A stretch of DNA of 64,000 nucleotides from Mesobacillus jeotgali (GTDB taxonomy: Bacteria; Bacillota; Bacilli; Bacillales; Cytobacillaceae): NCBI RefSeq assembly GCF_002874535.1, contig NZ_CP025025.1, forward strand, positions 3,371,312 to 3,435,311, read 5' to 3'. Below are positions 55,429 to 64,000 of this stretch, piece by piece (within the stretch, counting starts at the first letter, position 1; every line of letters starts with the position of its first letter). The notes under the pieces were generated by a model. The model was given only the letters and a program-made list of their open reading frames with translations, was not told where the DNA came from and did no database searches. The position numbers were made by a program, and so were the translations under genes.

Positions 55429-56073
55429 TTATTTAGATTGAAACTGTACCTCACAACGGTAAATGCGGCTGCCGCGTGAGGAGAATTTCTCTTCGTATTC
55501 AGTCATGACGTTGCCTTCGAAATCACTGTTGTGAAGATCGAGGCTGACATAGTTAAGCTTCATACCATAGTGCGAGAAGCTGACAAGGGAGTACTCGAAC
55601 AATCCCTGGTTGTCTGTTTTGAAGTGGATCTCTCCATCTTTGACAAGGATGGATTCGTAGACTTCAAGGAAGGACTTGAATGTCAGCCTTCTTTTTTCAT
55701 GGCGTGTCTTTGGCCATGGATCAGAGAAATTCAAGTAAACGCGGCTGACATCTCCGCCTTCAAAGTACTTTGCAAGCTCTGCACCATTTACGTTCATTAG
55801 TTTGCAGTTTGGCAAATCTTCTTCAATCAGCTTGTCCAGCGCACTGACGATGACGCTTTCCTGCAATTCAATGCCAATATAGTTAATGTCCGGATTGGCT
55901 TTTGCCATTCCAGTGATGAACTGGCCTTTTCCTGTCCCAATCTCGATGTGGAGGGGCTGATCCTTCTCAAAAACTAGACCCCATTTTCCACGGTGCTGTT
56001 CCGGTTCATGAATCACAAAATTCGAATACTGAAGTAATTTATCTTTAGCCCAAGGCTTATTTCTTAGTCTCAT
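55429..56073 (-). CDS. trmB: tRNA (guanine-N7)-methyltransferase
   Basis: A 214-residue SAM enzyme that methylates G46 of tRNA. Motif I is [16 protein letters not shown] near residue 42, and the family signature [17 protein letters not shown] is near 115. C-terminal [36 protein letters not shown] is typical. GAGGTG precedes the ATG. Same neighbours (ytnP, ytzH) as in B. subtilis. Confidence 0.97.
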   Translation of the reverse strand: MRLRNKPWAKDKLLQYSNFVIHEPEQHRGKWGLVFEKDQPLHIEIGTGKGQFITGMAKANPDINYIGIELQESVIVSALDKLIEEDLPNCKLMNVNGAELAKYFEGGDVSRVYLNFSDPWPKTRHEKRRLTFKSFLEVYESILVKDGEIHFKTDNQGLFEYSLVSFSHYGMKLNYVSLDLHNSDFEGNVMTEYEEKFSSRGSRIYRCEVQFQSK

Positions 56074-56178
56074 ACTGACACCTCTGTACTATTTTCATTC
56101 GTTTCAAACAATATCATGCAACCCATATGTTTTCAAGATGAAATTTATACTGGCTGGCTGCTCGATGCATAAACACAA

Positions 56179-56211
56179 AAAGGAATCCACAATCTATATG
56201 TGAATTCCTTT
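56179..56211. other. Hairpin before ytzH
   Basis: AAAGGAAT(C)CACA and TGTG(A)ATTCCTTT pair around an 8-base loop, ending about 12 bases before the ytzH ribosome site. It may stop leftward or rightward read-through or affect ytzH translation; neither is proven. Confidence 0.45.
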
Positions 56212-56231
56212 AAAACGAAAGGGTGATCATC

Positions 56232-56510
56232 GTGCCTTTAAGCCACCATGACCAGGTAAATTTATTAAAGGATATATTAAGCAACCAGCAAACTGACTGC
56301 TGCGGTTCGGTTGCGGAGTATCAACAATTGGAACGCCTGATCAAATCGCTGATGGTCAACACAAATGTTGACGGCAATATAAAATCGATTCTACAGGATG
56401 TTTATCAGTATAGCCAAAATGGCGTCAATGCCTCTGACTTAGAACAGCATATCCAGACAAATCAGGGCCAGCTGTCACAATGGGTTAATGACATAGGGCA
56501 ATTTTCTTAA
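56232..56510 (+). CDS. ytzH: YtzH-like protein
   Basis: A 92-residue soluble, acidic, helical protein matching the YtzH family (LSHHDQVNLLKDILSNQQTDCCGSVAEYQQLERLI). Function unknown. GTG start at 56232 preceded by AAAGGGTGATC; an earlier GTG at 56223 lies inside that site. It is convergent with ytmP with only 7 bases between the stops and no terminator in between. Confidence 0.85.
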   Translation: MPLSHHDQVNLLKDILSNQQTDCCGSVAEYQQLERLIKSLMVNTNVDGNIKSILQDVYQYSQNGVNASDLEQHIQTNQGQLSQWVNDIGQFS

Positions 56511-56517
56511 GAAATAA

Positions 56518-57291
56518 TTAAATAAGTGCTTTTAAAAAATCAATCCATTTGTCCATTTCGGGAATGCGATTCTGGTTTTTATGCCACTGGATTGCCGACA
56601 GTGATTGTGCAATTGCATACCATTTCATTCGTTGCTTAAGGTTTTCTGTCAGGATGATGCCGTATTTATCCAGCCATTCCTTCCATTCTCCTTCCGGTAT
56701 ATAAGAATACAGGAGAAGTCCGAGGTCAATGGCAGGGTCGGCAATCATCGCTCCATCCCAGTCAATTAAATACAACTGGTTGTCTTCGGTAAGCAGCCAG
56801 TTGTTATGATTTACATCACAATGGCAGACGACCTTTTCGTCCACATCAATATTGCCAACGTGTCCAGTTAAAAACTTCAATGAATCTATGACAGCTTGCT
56901 TATTGCGAAGCTCCTCGTCCAATTCCTCATTCAGCGCGTGAAGGAACATCTCGGGTTTCAGCGGGCTTTTTCCAAGCCTGGTCAGCATCCCAAGAAGCGG
57001 TTCTGAAGCATGGATCTTCTTCAATAGCTTGGCCACGCGATCGTTGTTCATATCTCCGGGCTTCAGCTCTCGTCCATTCATCCATTGCTGTGCCGTAATG
57101 ACATCTCCGTTTTCTAACCTTTTCGTCCAAACAAGCTTGGGTACAATTCCTTCTGCGGAGAGAACAGCAAGAAAAGGGGATGAATTGCGTTTTAAAAACA
57201 GCCTTTGTTCTTCATGCTGCGCAAAATAAGCGGCACCGGTTGCACCACCTGCAGGAACGATCTCCCAATCCTGTCCAAATAAATGTTCCAA
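56518..57291 (-). CDS. ytmP: Phosphotransferase family protein YtmP
   Basis: A 257-residue protein with the choline/aminoglycoside kinase fold. The catalytic loop is VVCHCDVNHNNWLL (HxDxxxxN) and the metal motif is YLIDWDGAMIADPAIDLG. Substrate unknown; relatives act on small alcohols or thiamin. TTG start with GAAGGTGA upstream. Precedes amyX in the same orientation, as in B. subtilis. Confidence 0.9.
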   Translation of the reverse strand: MEHLFGQDWEIVPAGGATGAAYFAQHEEQRLFLKRNSSPFLAVLSAEGIVPKLVWTKRLENGDVITAQQWMNGRELKPGDMNNDRVAKLLKKIHASEPLLGMLTRLGKSPLKPEMFLHALNEELDEELRNKQAVIDSLKFLTGHVGNIDVDEKVVCHCDVNHNNWLLTEDNQLYLIDWDGAMIADPAIDLGLLLYSYIPEGEWKEWLDKYGIILTENLKQRMKWYAIAQSLSAIQWHKNQNRIPEMDKWIDFLKALI

Positions 57292-57375
57292 AGTTAGTCA
57301 CCTTCATTTATCAACTATTTCCCTTATGCTAAAAAACCGGAAATGGATTCTAATCTTAATTCGCCGTTGTTATTA

Positions 57376-57427
57376 TCGGAAATAAAAAGACAGCTATTGA
57401 TAGGAAAATACACACAATAGCTATCTT
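57376..57427 (-). terminator. Terminator downstream of amyX
   Basis: 12-base arms AGACAGCTATTG / CAATAGCTATCT around a ~15-base loop at 57389-57426, followed on the minus strand by TTTTTATTT. It is 260 bases past the amyX stop, with a dispersed repeat in between. Confidence 0.65.
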
Positions 57428-57507
57428 ATAAATTTTATCCCCTAGAGGCTGAGTACGTCAACCCCATGGAACCTAAATTAATATTGTGAAAAAGTTATCA
57501 GACTAAA

Positions 57508-57624
57508 AAGCGGAAGCGTCATGATCAGCCCCGACTAGCGCTGGAGGGCTGACCGGTGAAGTCGTTCTTTGACTTCATTGGGCGTACCGAAGCGTCTCGA
57601 GGGGCTTGGCGCTGGAGCTGGATT
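57508..57624 (+). repeat. Dispersed ~115-bp repeat, copy D
   Basis: AAGCGGAAGCGTCATGATCAGC at the left (diverged), the TGAAGTC / GACTTCA hairpin at about 57557-57577, and TCTCGAGGGGCTTGGCGCTGG at the right. It lies in the 3' untranslated stretch after amyX, before its likely terminator. Confidence 0.85.
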
Positions 57625-57687
57625 AAGAGTAATACATGAATTTATAGTATCGGTAAGCCCTCAACAACTGACTATTAGAGACTCTCC

Positions 57688-59838
57688 CTATTTTGCCAGT
57701 ACAAACAGCGAGCATGCCTCCAGCAACACCTTATCTCCTTCTATATGGCGAAATGGCTGTGCTGAAGCGTTTTCATGGTCAGCAAGGACACTCCATCTCG
57801 CATCTTCTGTTAGTTCCACAAGCTGCTGATCCATTGATGGGTTTATGAACACGAGAATTTTTTCCCAATGTCCATTTTCTTTTATTTCTTTCAGCGAAAA
57901 GCCGATCAACGGTGCTGATAATGAGAAAAAATCCATTTGCCTGCGGATTTGTTCACTGTCAGGAAGCCGGAAAGCTTCGTTTGATTTGCGAATATCGATG
58001 ATTCCTTTGATGTATTGTACATTATCCATGTTCGCATCACGAAGGTCCCAATCCAGCCAGTTTATTTCGTCGGGAGAACGGTAGCTGTTACCAATTCCTT
58101 TTTTCGACCTGAAAAATTCCTGGCCGCTGTGCAAAAATGGAATTCCCTGGGCCAGCAATACCATTGATGTTGCAAGCCTGTGCTGCTTTTTAAAAATAGC
58201 TTCATCCTGCTCAGGATTACTTATTTTCAGCTTATCCCACAATGTATGGTTATCATGCGATTCAATATAATTCACGGATTGCCCTGGCTGCAAAAAGAGG
58301 CCATGTTTCCGCTTACCGATTCCTATGCTGCCCGCCATCACCTGTTTTGCCGCTTCCAGGTAACGATCATTCCCTAATACGTAGCCTTTATCATAGATGT
58401 TAAAAGTACTGCCTTTAATGGAATCGCGGAACCAATCATTAAACTGGCCTATTCCTGGCAGCTTTGCCTGGTTTGAAATGTTTGCTTTGCGATCAGGCGG
58501 GAGCGGGGTATTCAGGTCCCAGCCTTCCCCTATGATTAAAATGTCGGGACTTACGCTATTTACTGCCTTCCTGACAGCAGTCATTGTCTCTATATCCAAA
58601 ATGCCCATCAAATCAAAGCGGAAGCCATCAACATGATATTCATTCAGCCAATACATGACAGAGTCAACGATGTATTTTCTCGCCATCAGCCTTTCGGAAG
58701 CAATATCATTCCCCACTCCGGTTCCATTTGAGGGAAGGCCATGTGCATCGTGACGAAAAAAGTAACCTGGAACAATTTTTTCAAAAGGAGAGTCCTCACG
58801 GATGTAGACGTGATTATAGACCACATCCATAATGACACCCATTCCCTGGCTATGGATGGCAGAAATCAGCTGTTTAAGTTCCTTGATCCGATTATAAGGA
58901 TACCTGGGACGAGATGCATAGCTCCCATCGGGGACATTATAGTGAACCGGATTATACCCCCAGTTATAGTCCCTGTCCGGCTCCAGTTCATCTACTCCCT
59001 CGAAATCATGAACCGGCAGGAGTTCTATATGCGTAACACCGAGATTTTTAATATACGAAAGTCCGGTCTCCATTCCGTTTGCGCTTTTTGTTCCGGTTTC
59101 CGCTGCACCAAGGTATGTTCCCTTCCTGTCAGCTCCACTGTTGGGGTGCATCGTCAGGTCCCTGATATGAGCCTCATAAATGATAGCATCAACCGGCTGT
59201 TTTAATTTCGGGGCCTCAATGTTGGGTGCCTTTGCTTTTGACGGATCTATCACGACGCCATATTCACCATTGACAGTTAAAGCAGTTGCATAGGGATCAA
59301 CAGCTTCTCTCCACTCAAGATTGATACATACCAGGAACGAATAGCGATAAAGCTCCAGATTCCGTGCTAACTCTATGCTCCATACGCCCTTATCAATCCT
59401 AGTCATATCGATAAGCTCGGGGTTTTGGTCATCTTCCTTGAAAAGCCTTAGCTTTATTTTTGTAGCGGTAGGAGCCCATAACTTGAAAAGAGCTTTATCA
59501 GGTGTGTAGCTGACACCAAGATCATTGCCGCCGTAAAAAAATAATGAATCAAATTCCTCTGTTCGGATGACTGCTCCGATTTGCAAATCCGTTTGACCGC
59601 CATGCTCATCCAAAATTACGTATGTTTTGCCGATCTCAGGCCTGATACTTGATAAGCAAATGTATTTTACTGTATCCCCCAGCAATATCTTCTCTTGGAT
59701 TGCCAATGGCAAATCAACGCCTTCTCCTTTTATCCGGAACTCATTGGAGGTTCCTTCAAAATATGAATAAGGAAGCAATACAGTAATAACATCCACTTGA
59801 TCAAGATAGGCGTTAAATTCCCTTTCAATGGAAATCAT
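57688..59838 (-). CDS. amyX: Type I pullulanase
   Basis: A 716-residue GH13 debranching enzyme that cleaves alpha-1,6 links in pullulan and glycogen-like glucans. N-terminal CBM48-like region, then the YNWGYNPVHYNVPDGSY signature of type I pullulanases, and the GH13 motifs DVVYNHV, GFRFDLMG (nucleophile Asp), IIGEGWD (acid Glu) and ESHDNHTLWD. No signal peptide, so intracellular. The start overlaps the end of ytlR by 14 bases with GAGGAG upstream, implying coupling. Confidence 0.96.
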   Translation of the reverse strand: MISIEREFNAYLDQVDVITVLLPYSYFEGTSNEFRIKGEGVDLPLAIQEKILLGDTVKYICLSSIRPEIGKTYVILDEHGGQTDLQIGAVIRTEEFDSLFFYGGNDLGVSYTPDKALFKLWAPTATKIKLRLFKEDDQNPELIDMTRIDKGVWSIELARNLELYRYSFLVCINLEWREAVDPYATALTVNGEYGVVIDPSKAKAPNIEAPKLKQPVDAIIYEAHIRDLTMHPNSGADRKGTYLGAAETGTKSANGMETGLSYIKNLGVTHIELLPVHDFEGVDELEPDRDYNWGYNPVHYNVPDGSYASRPRYPYNRIKELKQLISAIHSQGMGVIMDVVYNHVYIREDSPFEKIVPGYFFRHDAHGLPSNGTGVGNDIASERLMARKYIVDSVMYWLNEYHVDGFRFDLMGILDIETMTAVRKAVNSVSPDILIIGEGWDLNTPLPPDRKANISNQAKLPGIGQFNDWFRDSIKGSTFNIYDKGYVLGNDRYLEAAKQVMAGSIGIGKRKHGLFLQPGQSVNYIESHDNHTLWDKLKISNPEQDEAIFKKQHRLATSMVLLAQGIPFLHSGQEFFRSKKGIGNSYRSPDEINWLDWDLRDANMDNVQYIKGIIDIRKSNEAFRLPDSEQIRRQMDFFSLSAPLIGFSLKEIKENGHWEKILVFINPSMDQQLVELTEDARWSVLADHENASAQPFRHIEGDKVLLEACSLFVLAK

Positions 59839-60805
59839 GTATTTTCAACTCCTCGGTATGCCCCGGATTGTTTTTACCAGATCGAATTTTCAAGGCTTTT
59901 GGACATGCCTGGATTTTCAGCGGTGTATGTCCGATCGCTTCGCCATCTGCATGAGCTAAAACTTCAGCAGTTGATTCAATGGTGATCGATTTGCCGGTAA
60001 ACTGCTCAACTTCCCGGAACATTGTATGCTTTCCCCAGAAGACGCTGACGAAAACCAATAGCAACTTCAATCTTGAAATCCGGTGCACGACAGTGATGTC
60101 AAGAATTCCGTCATCCGGGAGAGCAGCAGGGGCAATCTTCATGCCCCCTCCGTAGTATGGCTGGTTCGAAACGGTCACAAACCAGGCGTTGCTGAATTTG
60201 TACACTTTGCCATCAACCGTCACCTCAATTGGTATCGTCCTGAAGGTGAGAAGTTTTTTGACAAGGATATATACATAGACCAGCCTGCCCAGTGAAAAAC
60301 GGTTCAGGAGCTTTTTCATCCTGGACTCGTTTGAATCCTTCGCCACTGCAGCATCAAAGCCTACTCCCATATTATTCATGAAATAGCTTTCCTGTAATTC
60401 ATTGTGCTGAATTTTTCCGATATCAATTTCCGAGGTGCAGCCGTTACTTGTATCAACAATCAATCGCAAAGCATGTACTGCCTTTTTCGGTATTTCAAAG
60501 CCTCTTGAAAAATCGTTCCCTGACCCGCCGGGAATGAATCCTACAGTAATGTTCGAATAGGATACCGTGCCGTTAACCACTTCATGCAGTGTACCGTCCC
60601 CTCCGACTGCCGCAATCACTGCCGGTTTGCCATCAGCTTTGCGGGCTAAAGACTCTGCCAGCTCCTGCGCATGCCCAGGGTACTCCGTAAAAAAAGCAAT
60701 ATACGCTATGCCCAGTTTCTCCAACTCTATTTCTATGTTTCTCCAAATCTCCCGGCAGCTCCCATTTTTCGCGTTGGGATTGACGATAAAATAGATCTTC
60801 TCCAT
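59825..60805 (-). CDS. ytlR: Diacylglycerol/lipid kinase family protein YtlR
   Basis: A 326-residue protein of the DAGK catalytic-domain family. The nucleotide motif VGGDGTLHEVVNGT is at 67-80 and FIPGGSGNDFSRGF follows near 93. It would phosphorylate a lipid or sphingoid-like substrate at the membrane; the exact one is unknown. AAAGGT precedes the ATG. Overlaps amyX by 14 bases. Confidence 0.9.
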   Translation of the reverse strand: MEKIYFIVNPNAKNGSCREIWRNIEIELEKLGIAYIAFFTEYPGHAQELAESLARKADGKPAVIAAVGGDGTLHEVVNGTVSYSNITVGFIPGGSGNDFSRGFEIPKKAVHALRLIVDTSNGCTSEIDIGKIQHNELQESYFMNNMGVGFDAAVAKDSNESRMKKLLNRFSLGRLVYVYILVKKLLTFRTIPIEVTVDGKVYKFSNAWFVTVSNQPYYGGGMKIAPAALPDDGILDITVVHRISRLKLLLVFVSVFWGKHTMFREVEQFTGKSITIESTAEVLAHADGEAIGHTPLKIQACPKALKIRSGKNNPGHTEELKIHDFH

Positions 60806-60844
60806 ATGATCAACCTTTATCTATTTATTAGGTTTTAAAATTTA

Positions 60845-61801
60845 TTATTCGCTCTTTGGACTGTTTTCCCACTCAAGCCTTCTTACGGATGTTGTCTGGC
60901 AATATTGCAGGAGAACCTGTGCTGCTTTTAATTGCATATGCTTCAATGGAGATTTCATGCCTCTCAGGGACATGAACCATTCCTCAAAATTGCGTTTTTC
61001 AATGAATTGCACGCCATATGGCTGGAGTGGATAGTCAAAGAATCCATTCCTGCTGATCAGCAGCTTTTGCACCGGAAGATCGACACCGTACATATCAAAG
61101 ATAGTCCTGACTATTTTCTCTGTCCGATTGAGCGCGATCAGCGGATTCAGGATTTTGTTTTCCCTATTTCTCGTTTTCTTGATCCAGAAACGGTCCTTTG
61201 AACCGACATAAGCAGCATTCTCTTCCGCTTCAATGAACGAAATGCACATGGCTGCAGCAGGAGTAATGATAATTAGCTCCAACTCGACAGGCGCTTTTTT
61301 TAATAAAAATATAGGCTTATATAAAATGAGGAATGTATCAGGAAATCGCTGCAGCAAAAATTTTAATGTCGAATCGGTGTTGAATTCTTTTGCGATAAAG
61401 GATCTTTCCGTTAAAGTCGAACTCGCCCATTTCATTTGGAATGGCAGCAATCCGTCGAGGAAATATTGTTTTAGTTCATCAATCGTTTTTATGTTAGAGA
61501 TTGAATCCAAAGAACCAGTGTCCATTAAATTCTCCTGGTCTTCCGGGTTCTCATGAGCATTCTTTTCATTCACAGGGTCTGGTTGGCGCACAATGCTTCT
61601 GAACTTATGAAGGATATTATTGGGCTGCTCTTCCTGCTGTGGATCAATGAAGTTTTCAATATTTTGTTCAGGGCCGTTTTCCCATTTATTCTTAATGCCC
61701 TCCCATTGCTTTTTCTTCAGTCGGACATATCTTGATGGGTAAAGGTAAATGTCCTGTGCATAGCGTGATACATAGTCTTGAAGCTTGATTAATTGTGCCA
61801 T
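60845..61801 (-). CDS. ytlQ: Uncharacterised protein YtlQ
   Basis: A 318-residue protein with no membrane segment or known motif that I can see. N-terminus MAQLIKLQDYVSRYAQDIYLYPSRYVRLKKKQWE is basic; a ~70-residue acidic linker follows (to about 110), then a mixed alpha/beta domain. Its place between ytlR and the RNA phosphodiesterase gene ytlP matches B. subtilis ytlQ, function unknown. Start chosen for the GGCAGGT site; a reading from 61831 is possible. Confidence 0.8.
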   Translation of the reverse strand: MAQLIKLQDYVSRYAQDIYLYPSRYVRLKKKQWEGIKNKWENGPEQNIENFIDPQQEEQPNNILHKFRSIVRQPDPVNEKNAHENPEDQENLMDTGSLDSISNIKTIDELKQYFLDGLLPFQMKWASSTLTERSFIAKEFNTDSTLKFLLQRFPDTFLILYKPIFLLKKAPVELELIIITPAAAMCISFIEAEENAAYVGSKDRFWIKKTRNRENKILNPLIALNRTEKIVRTIFDMYGVDLPVQKLLISRNGFFDYPLQPYGVQFIEKRNFEEWFMSLRGMKSPLKHMQLKAAQVLLQYCQTTSVRRLEWENSPKSE

Positions 61802-61837
61802 AGATTGACCTGCCTTTATTCCTGCTTCCAATTTACA

Positions 61838-62404
61838 TTAAGACCGGGAAGCAAGCGAGAATAGTGTAATTGGTTCATATTTTGGACTTTTCCCCAAATG
61901 AGTCTTGTACAAAACGACCCTCTCGGCATGAAAAGTTAATACTTTTTTAAATGGGTTCACTTCCTCCATCAGATCAGCTTTGAAAGCTTCCTCCCCGATC
62001 CATTTTCTGGCGATGGTTATATGAGGGCTGAACGGGCGTGTTTCAAGTGCAAAACCAGATTCCACACTTGCAGAAAATACATCATTTCTTACTTCATTCA
62101 ATTCTGTGGATTCTTCAAGCCCAGCCCAAAAAATCCTTGGAGAGTCCTTTCGGCCGAAGATGCCTAATTGATTGATTTGCAATTTAAATGTTGTTGATTT
62201 ATTTAGTGCTGCTTCAATCCGATGATTGGCAGCTTCTATTTTCGCTTCAGGAGCATTTCCGAGGAATGCTAGAGTAATATGTAAATCCTGTGGATGAACC
62301 CAGGTTTTAAAAGGCATTTCTTCTTGCAAGCTGTGGATTATGCCCTTCAGTATTTCTTTTATCTCCCCAGGAAGTTCGAGCGCATAGAAATAATGCGTAT
62401 GCAA
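61838..62404 (-). CDS. thpR: RNA 2',3'-cyclic phosphodiesterase (ThpR/LigT)
   Basis: A 188-residue 2H phosphoesterase. Both HxTx motifs are present, LHITLAFLG near residue 43 and PHITIARKW near 130, forming the active site that opens 2',3'-cyclic phosphates on RNA. TTG at 62404 follows AAAGGGTG by 7 bases and gives the N-terminus LHTHYFYALELP; the GTG at 62428 lacks a site. Corresponds to ytlP. Confidence 0.88.
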   Translation of the reverse strand: MHTHYFYALELPGEIKEILKGIIHSLQEEMPFKTWVHPQDLHITLAFLGNAPEAKIEAANHRIEAALNKSTTFKLQINQLGIFGRKDSPRIFWAGLEESTELNEVRNDVFSASVESGFALETRPFSPHITIARKWIGEEAFKADLMEEVNPFKKVLTFHAERVVLYKTHLGKSPKYEPITLFSLASRS

Positions 62405-62499
62405 ACAAATACACCCTTTCTTGTCCACTTGAATTTATTGTAGCAAATGGTAAGGAACATTGGCAGAATTTCCTTATGAACATTTATAATCCACACAAG

Positions 62500-62528
62500 T
62501 TGATAGGAATAGTCTTTTTTTATATGAT
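62500..62528 (+). promoter_or_regulatory. Promoter of the cysteine synthase gene
   Basis: TTGATA, 17 bases, TATGAT, about 98 bases before the start codon. Confidence 0.75.
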
Positions 62529-62625
62529 AAAAAGAAGCTGACATTATTTTTCAGTTGATTATCATCAATTATTCCCGTAAATGGAAATACTAAAGCAGTC
62601 GATATCGAACAAGGGAGGCTATCAC

Positions 62626-63561
62626 ATGAAAGTCGTTAATAATATCGCTTCATTAATTGGAGAAACACCGCTCGTAAAATTGAACCGGCTTGCGCCAGAA
62701 GGCGGAGCATCAGTATACCTTAAGCTTGAATACTTCAACCCTAGCAAAAGCGTAAAAGACAGGGCTGCATTCAATATGATTGTTTCTGCTGAAAATGAAG
62801 GAAAGCTGAAACCTGGCTCTACAATCATCGAGCCAACAAGCGGCAACACTGGCATCGGCCTGGCTATGAACGCTGCTGCAAGAGGCTATAAAGCGATTCT
62901 TGTCATGCCAGACACGATGACGGAAGAGAGAATCAATCTGTTAAAAGCATATGGTGCAGAAGTCGTGCTGACTCCTGGCGACGAAAAAATGCCTGGTGCG
63001 ATCAAAAAGGCGGAAGAGTTGGTAAAGGAGATTCCCAACAGCTTTATGCCGATGCAGTTTGAAAATGGAGCGAATCCAGACGCCCACAGGCAAACAACAG
63101 CAAGAGAAATCATCGAGGCGATGGAAGAACTGAAAAAGCCGCTCAGTGCGTTCGTAGCTACAGCAGGGACTGGCGGGACCATCACCGGTACAGGCGAAGC
63201 TCTAAAAGAAGAGTACCCTGACCTTGCAGTACACGTTGTTGAGCCTGCCGGGTCGCCAGTGCTCTCCGGCGGCAAGCCCGGTAAGCATAAACTCGTCGGA
63301 ACAAGTCCAGGGTTCATCCCTAAAATTCTCAATCAGGATGTATATGAAAAAATCCATAAAATCGAGGATGATGATGCTTATGAAACGGCACGAAGACTGG
63401 CAAAAGAAGAAGGCATCCTAGTCGGACCATCATCCGGAGCCGCTTGCTTCGCCGCCATCAATGTCGCAAAACAGCTAAAGCCCGACGAAGTCGTCATCTG
63501 CATTGCCTGTGACACAGGAGAAAGATATCTATCCAGTGATTTGTTCAAATTTGAAGACTAA
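62626..63561 (+). CDS. ytkP: Cysteine synthase family protein YtkP
   Basis: A 311-residue fold-type II PLP enzyme that joins O-acetylserine (or a related donor) and sulfide to cysteine. PLP lysine K44 in NPSKSVKDRAA, the substrate loop PTSGNTGIGLA near 72, TAGTGGTITGTGEAL near 178, and the C-terminal CIACDTGERYLSSDLF. Start MKVVNNIAS follows GGGAGG by 7 bases; an ATG at 62581 has no site. B. subtilis YtkP holds this place; the main CysK is elsewhere in that genome. Confidence 0.94.
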   Translation: MKVVNNIASLIGETPLVKLNRLAPEGGASVYLKLEYFNPSKSVKDRAAFNMIVSAENEGKLKPGSTIIEPTSGNTGIGLAMNAAARGYKAILVMPDTMTEERINLLKAYGAEVVLTPGDEKMPGAIKKAEELVKEIPNSFMPMQFENGANPDAHRQTTAREIIEAMEELKKPLSAFVATAGTGGTITGTGEALKEEYPDLAVHVVEPAGSPVLSGGKPGKHKLVGTSPGFIPKILNQDVYEKIHKIEDDDAYETARRLAKEEGILVGPSSGAACFAAINVAKQLKPDEVVICIACDTGERYLSSDLFKFED

Positions 63562-63571
63562 ACTTAAAGAG

Positions 63572-63598
63572 ACTCGCCATGTGATGGTGAGTTTTTTA
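63572..63598 (+). terminator. Terminator of the cysteine synthase gene
   Basis: 9-bp stem ACTCGCCAT / ATGGTGAGT with a GTG loop, then six T. Confidence 0.88.
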
Positions 63599-63721
63599 CT
63601 ATTTAAAATGAAAATCCCTTTTAGCAAGGAGTAAAATGTGCAGGTCGTATCCTTATGCAACGGGTTTAGCTTCTATAAGGGTATCTTTCTTGAACTGAAC
63701 TTCCCCTTACGTCTTTGAATA

Positions 63722-63766
63722 CAAAAAACTGCAGACAAACGTATTTTTACGTGGTTCGTCTACAGT
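63722..63766 (-). terminator. Terminator of the edge gene
   Basis: Imperfect long stem CTGCAGAC ... GTCTACAG with a TATTTTTA loop region at 63729-63765, followed on the minus strand by TTTTTTGT. Confidence 0.6.
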
Positions 63767-63788
63767 CCAATCTTATGTCTTTATTGTT

Positions 63789-64000
63789 TTATTTTTCTAA
63801 TTCTTCTTCCTCATCCTCAAAAATCGTCCCCGAATGGAGTGTTACTCCAGACACGATTTCTTCCATTTCATCCTGGATCCTTTCGGTGATTTCTTCTCGT
63901 TCTTCAGGAGATAATTCTTCTTTTGTATAGCCGAAAAGGTAATTATCCAAATCAAATTCTCTTAGCTTGCACTTTGTATGGAAGATGTTTTCCTGGTACA
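63789..64000 (-). CDS. Acidic protein, C-terminal 69 residues only
   Basis: A minus-strand frame open from the right edge to a stop at 63789-63791. It ends in a very acidic tail (FEDEEEEEL) after a helical, charged region (YTKEELSPEEREEITERIQDEMEEIVSG). The codon pattern and the terminator just after it support a real gene. The 5' end is outside the window, and I do not recognise the family. Confidence 0.6.
   Translation of the reverse strand, partial: YQENIFHTKCKLREFDLDNYLFGYTKEELSPEEREEITERIQDEMEEIVSGVTLHSGTIFEDEEEELEK

Noticed and set aside
63715-63930. Plus-strand frame near the right edge
   Set aside because: It is Ser-rich because it is antisense to the acidic protein on the minus strand, and it crosses that gene's terminator.

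Overview
The window reads as ordinary chromosome of a spore-forming, low-to-mid GC Gram-positive of the Bacillaceae, close in gene content to Mesobacillus/Bacillus. The basis is an almost unbroken match to the order of the Bacillus subtilis 'yt' region, recalled from established knowledge: ackA, ytxK, tpx, ytfJ, ytfI, yteJ, sppA, nadK2, ytcI, ssp, thiI, iscS, ezrA, hisJ, refZ, ytsP, ytrP, rpsD, tyrS, acsA, acuABC, ccpA, aroA, ytxJHG, murC, sftA, ytpQ, ytpP, ytoP, ytnP, trmB, ytzH, ytmP, amyX, ytlR, ytlQ, ytlP, ytkP. An alpha/beta-type spore protein gene, GerW/YtfJ, a bacilliredoxin, a Tyr T-box and an S4 leader agree with this. No phage, insertion sequence, CRISPR array, rRNA or tRNA was seen.

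Layout. 1-4.3 kb: edge membrane protein, GNAT, moaB with an EcsC-family gene, and ackA. 4.3-9.3 kb: ytxK, tpx, ytfJ, ytfI, yteJ, sppA. 9.4-13.9 kb: NAD kinase, RarD, a HesB-like protein, an acyl-CoA synthetase and the spore protein. 14-20.5 kb: thiI-iscS, ezrA, hisJ, refZ, ytsP. 20.5-27 kb: methionine gamma-lyase, a GGDEF protein, rpsD and tyrS with their RNA leaders. 27-38 kb: a class A PBP, the acetate block acsA / acuABC, ccpA and aroA. 38-49 kb: an FtsA/PilM-like ATPase with an unusual tail, the brxC-ytxH-ytxG stress operon, ampS, murC, a nicotinate phosphoribosyltransferase family protein and sftA. 49-64 kb: small redox, peptidase and RNA-modification genes, amyX, ytlR-ytlQ-ytlP, cysteine synthase and a gene running off the edge.

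How genes work together. AckA, AcsA (with acetylation target K549), AcuA, AcuC and CcpA form the overflow/acetate-assimilation circuit; a near-consensus cre site lies before acuA and a perfect-consensus cre lies before the methionine gamma-lyase gene. IscS and ThiI form the tRNA 4-thiouridine pair. EzrA, SftA, RefZ, MurC, the PBP and the FtsA-like ATPase all concern the cell envelope or division.

The most unusual content is between genes. Three arrays of different sequence (741-1110, 5421-5580, 34611-35219) share a 51-52 bp period and a palindromic core TGTCYGA / TCRGACA. Two further arrays (25128-25225 and 55236-55365) share a 20-21 bp period and a TTTATTSGC core. Both periods are close to whole numbers of helical turns. 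A third family of about 115 bp (TGAAGTC / GACTTCA hairpin, GC-rich ends) occurs four times in near-complete form, always in the same orientation, with extra fragments and one 540-bp composite block standing where ytpR is expected.
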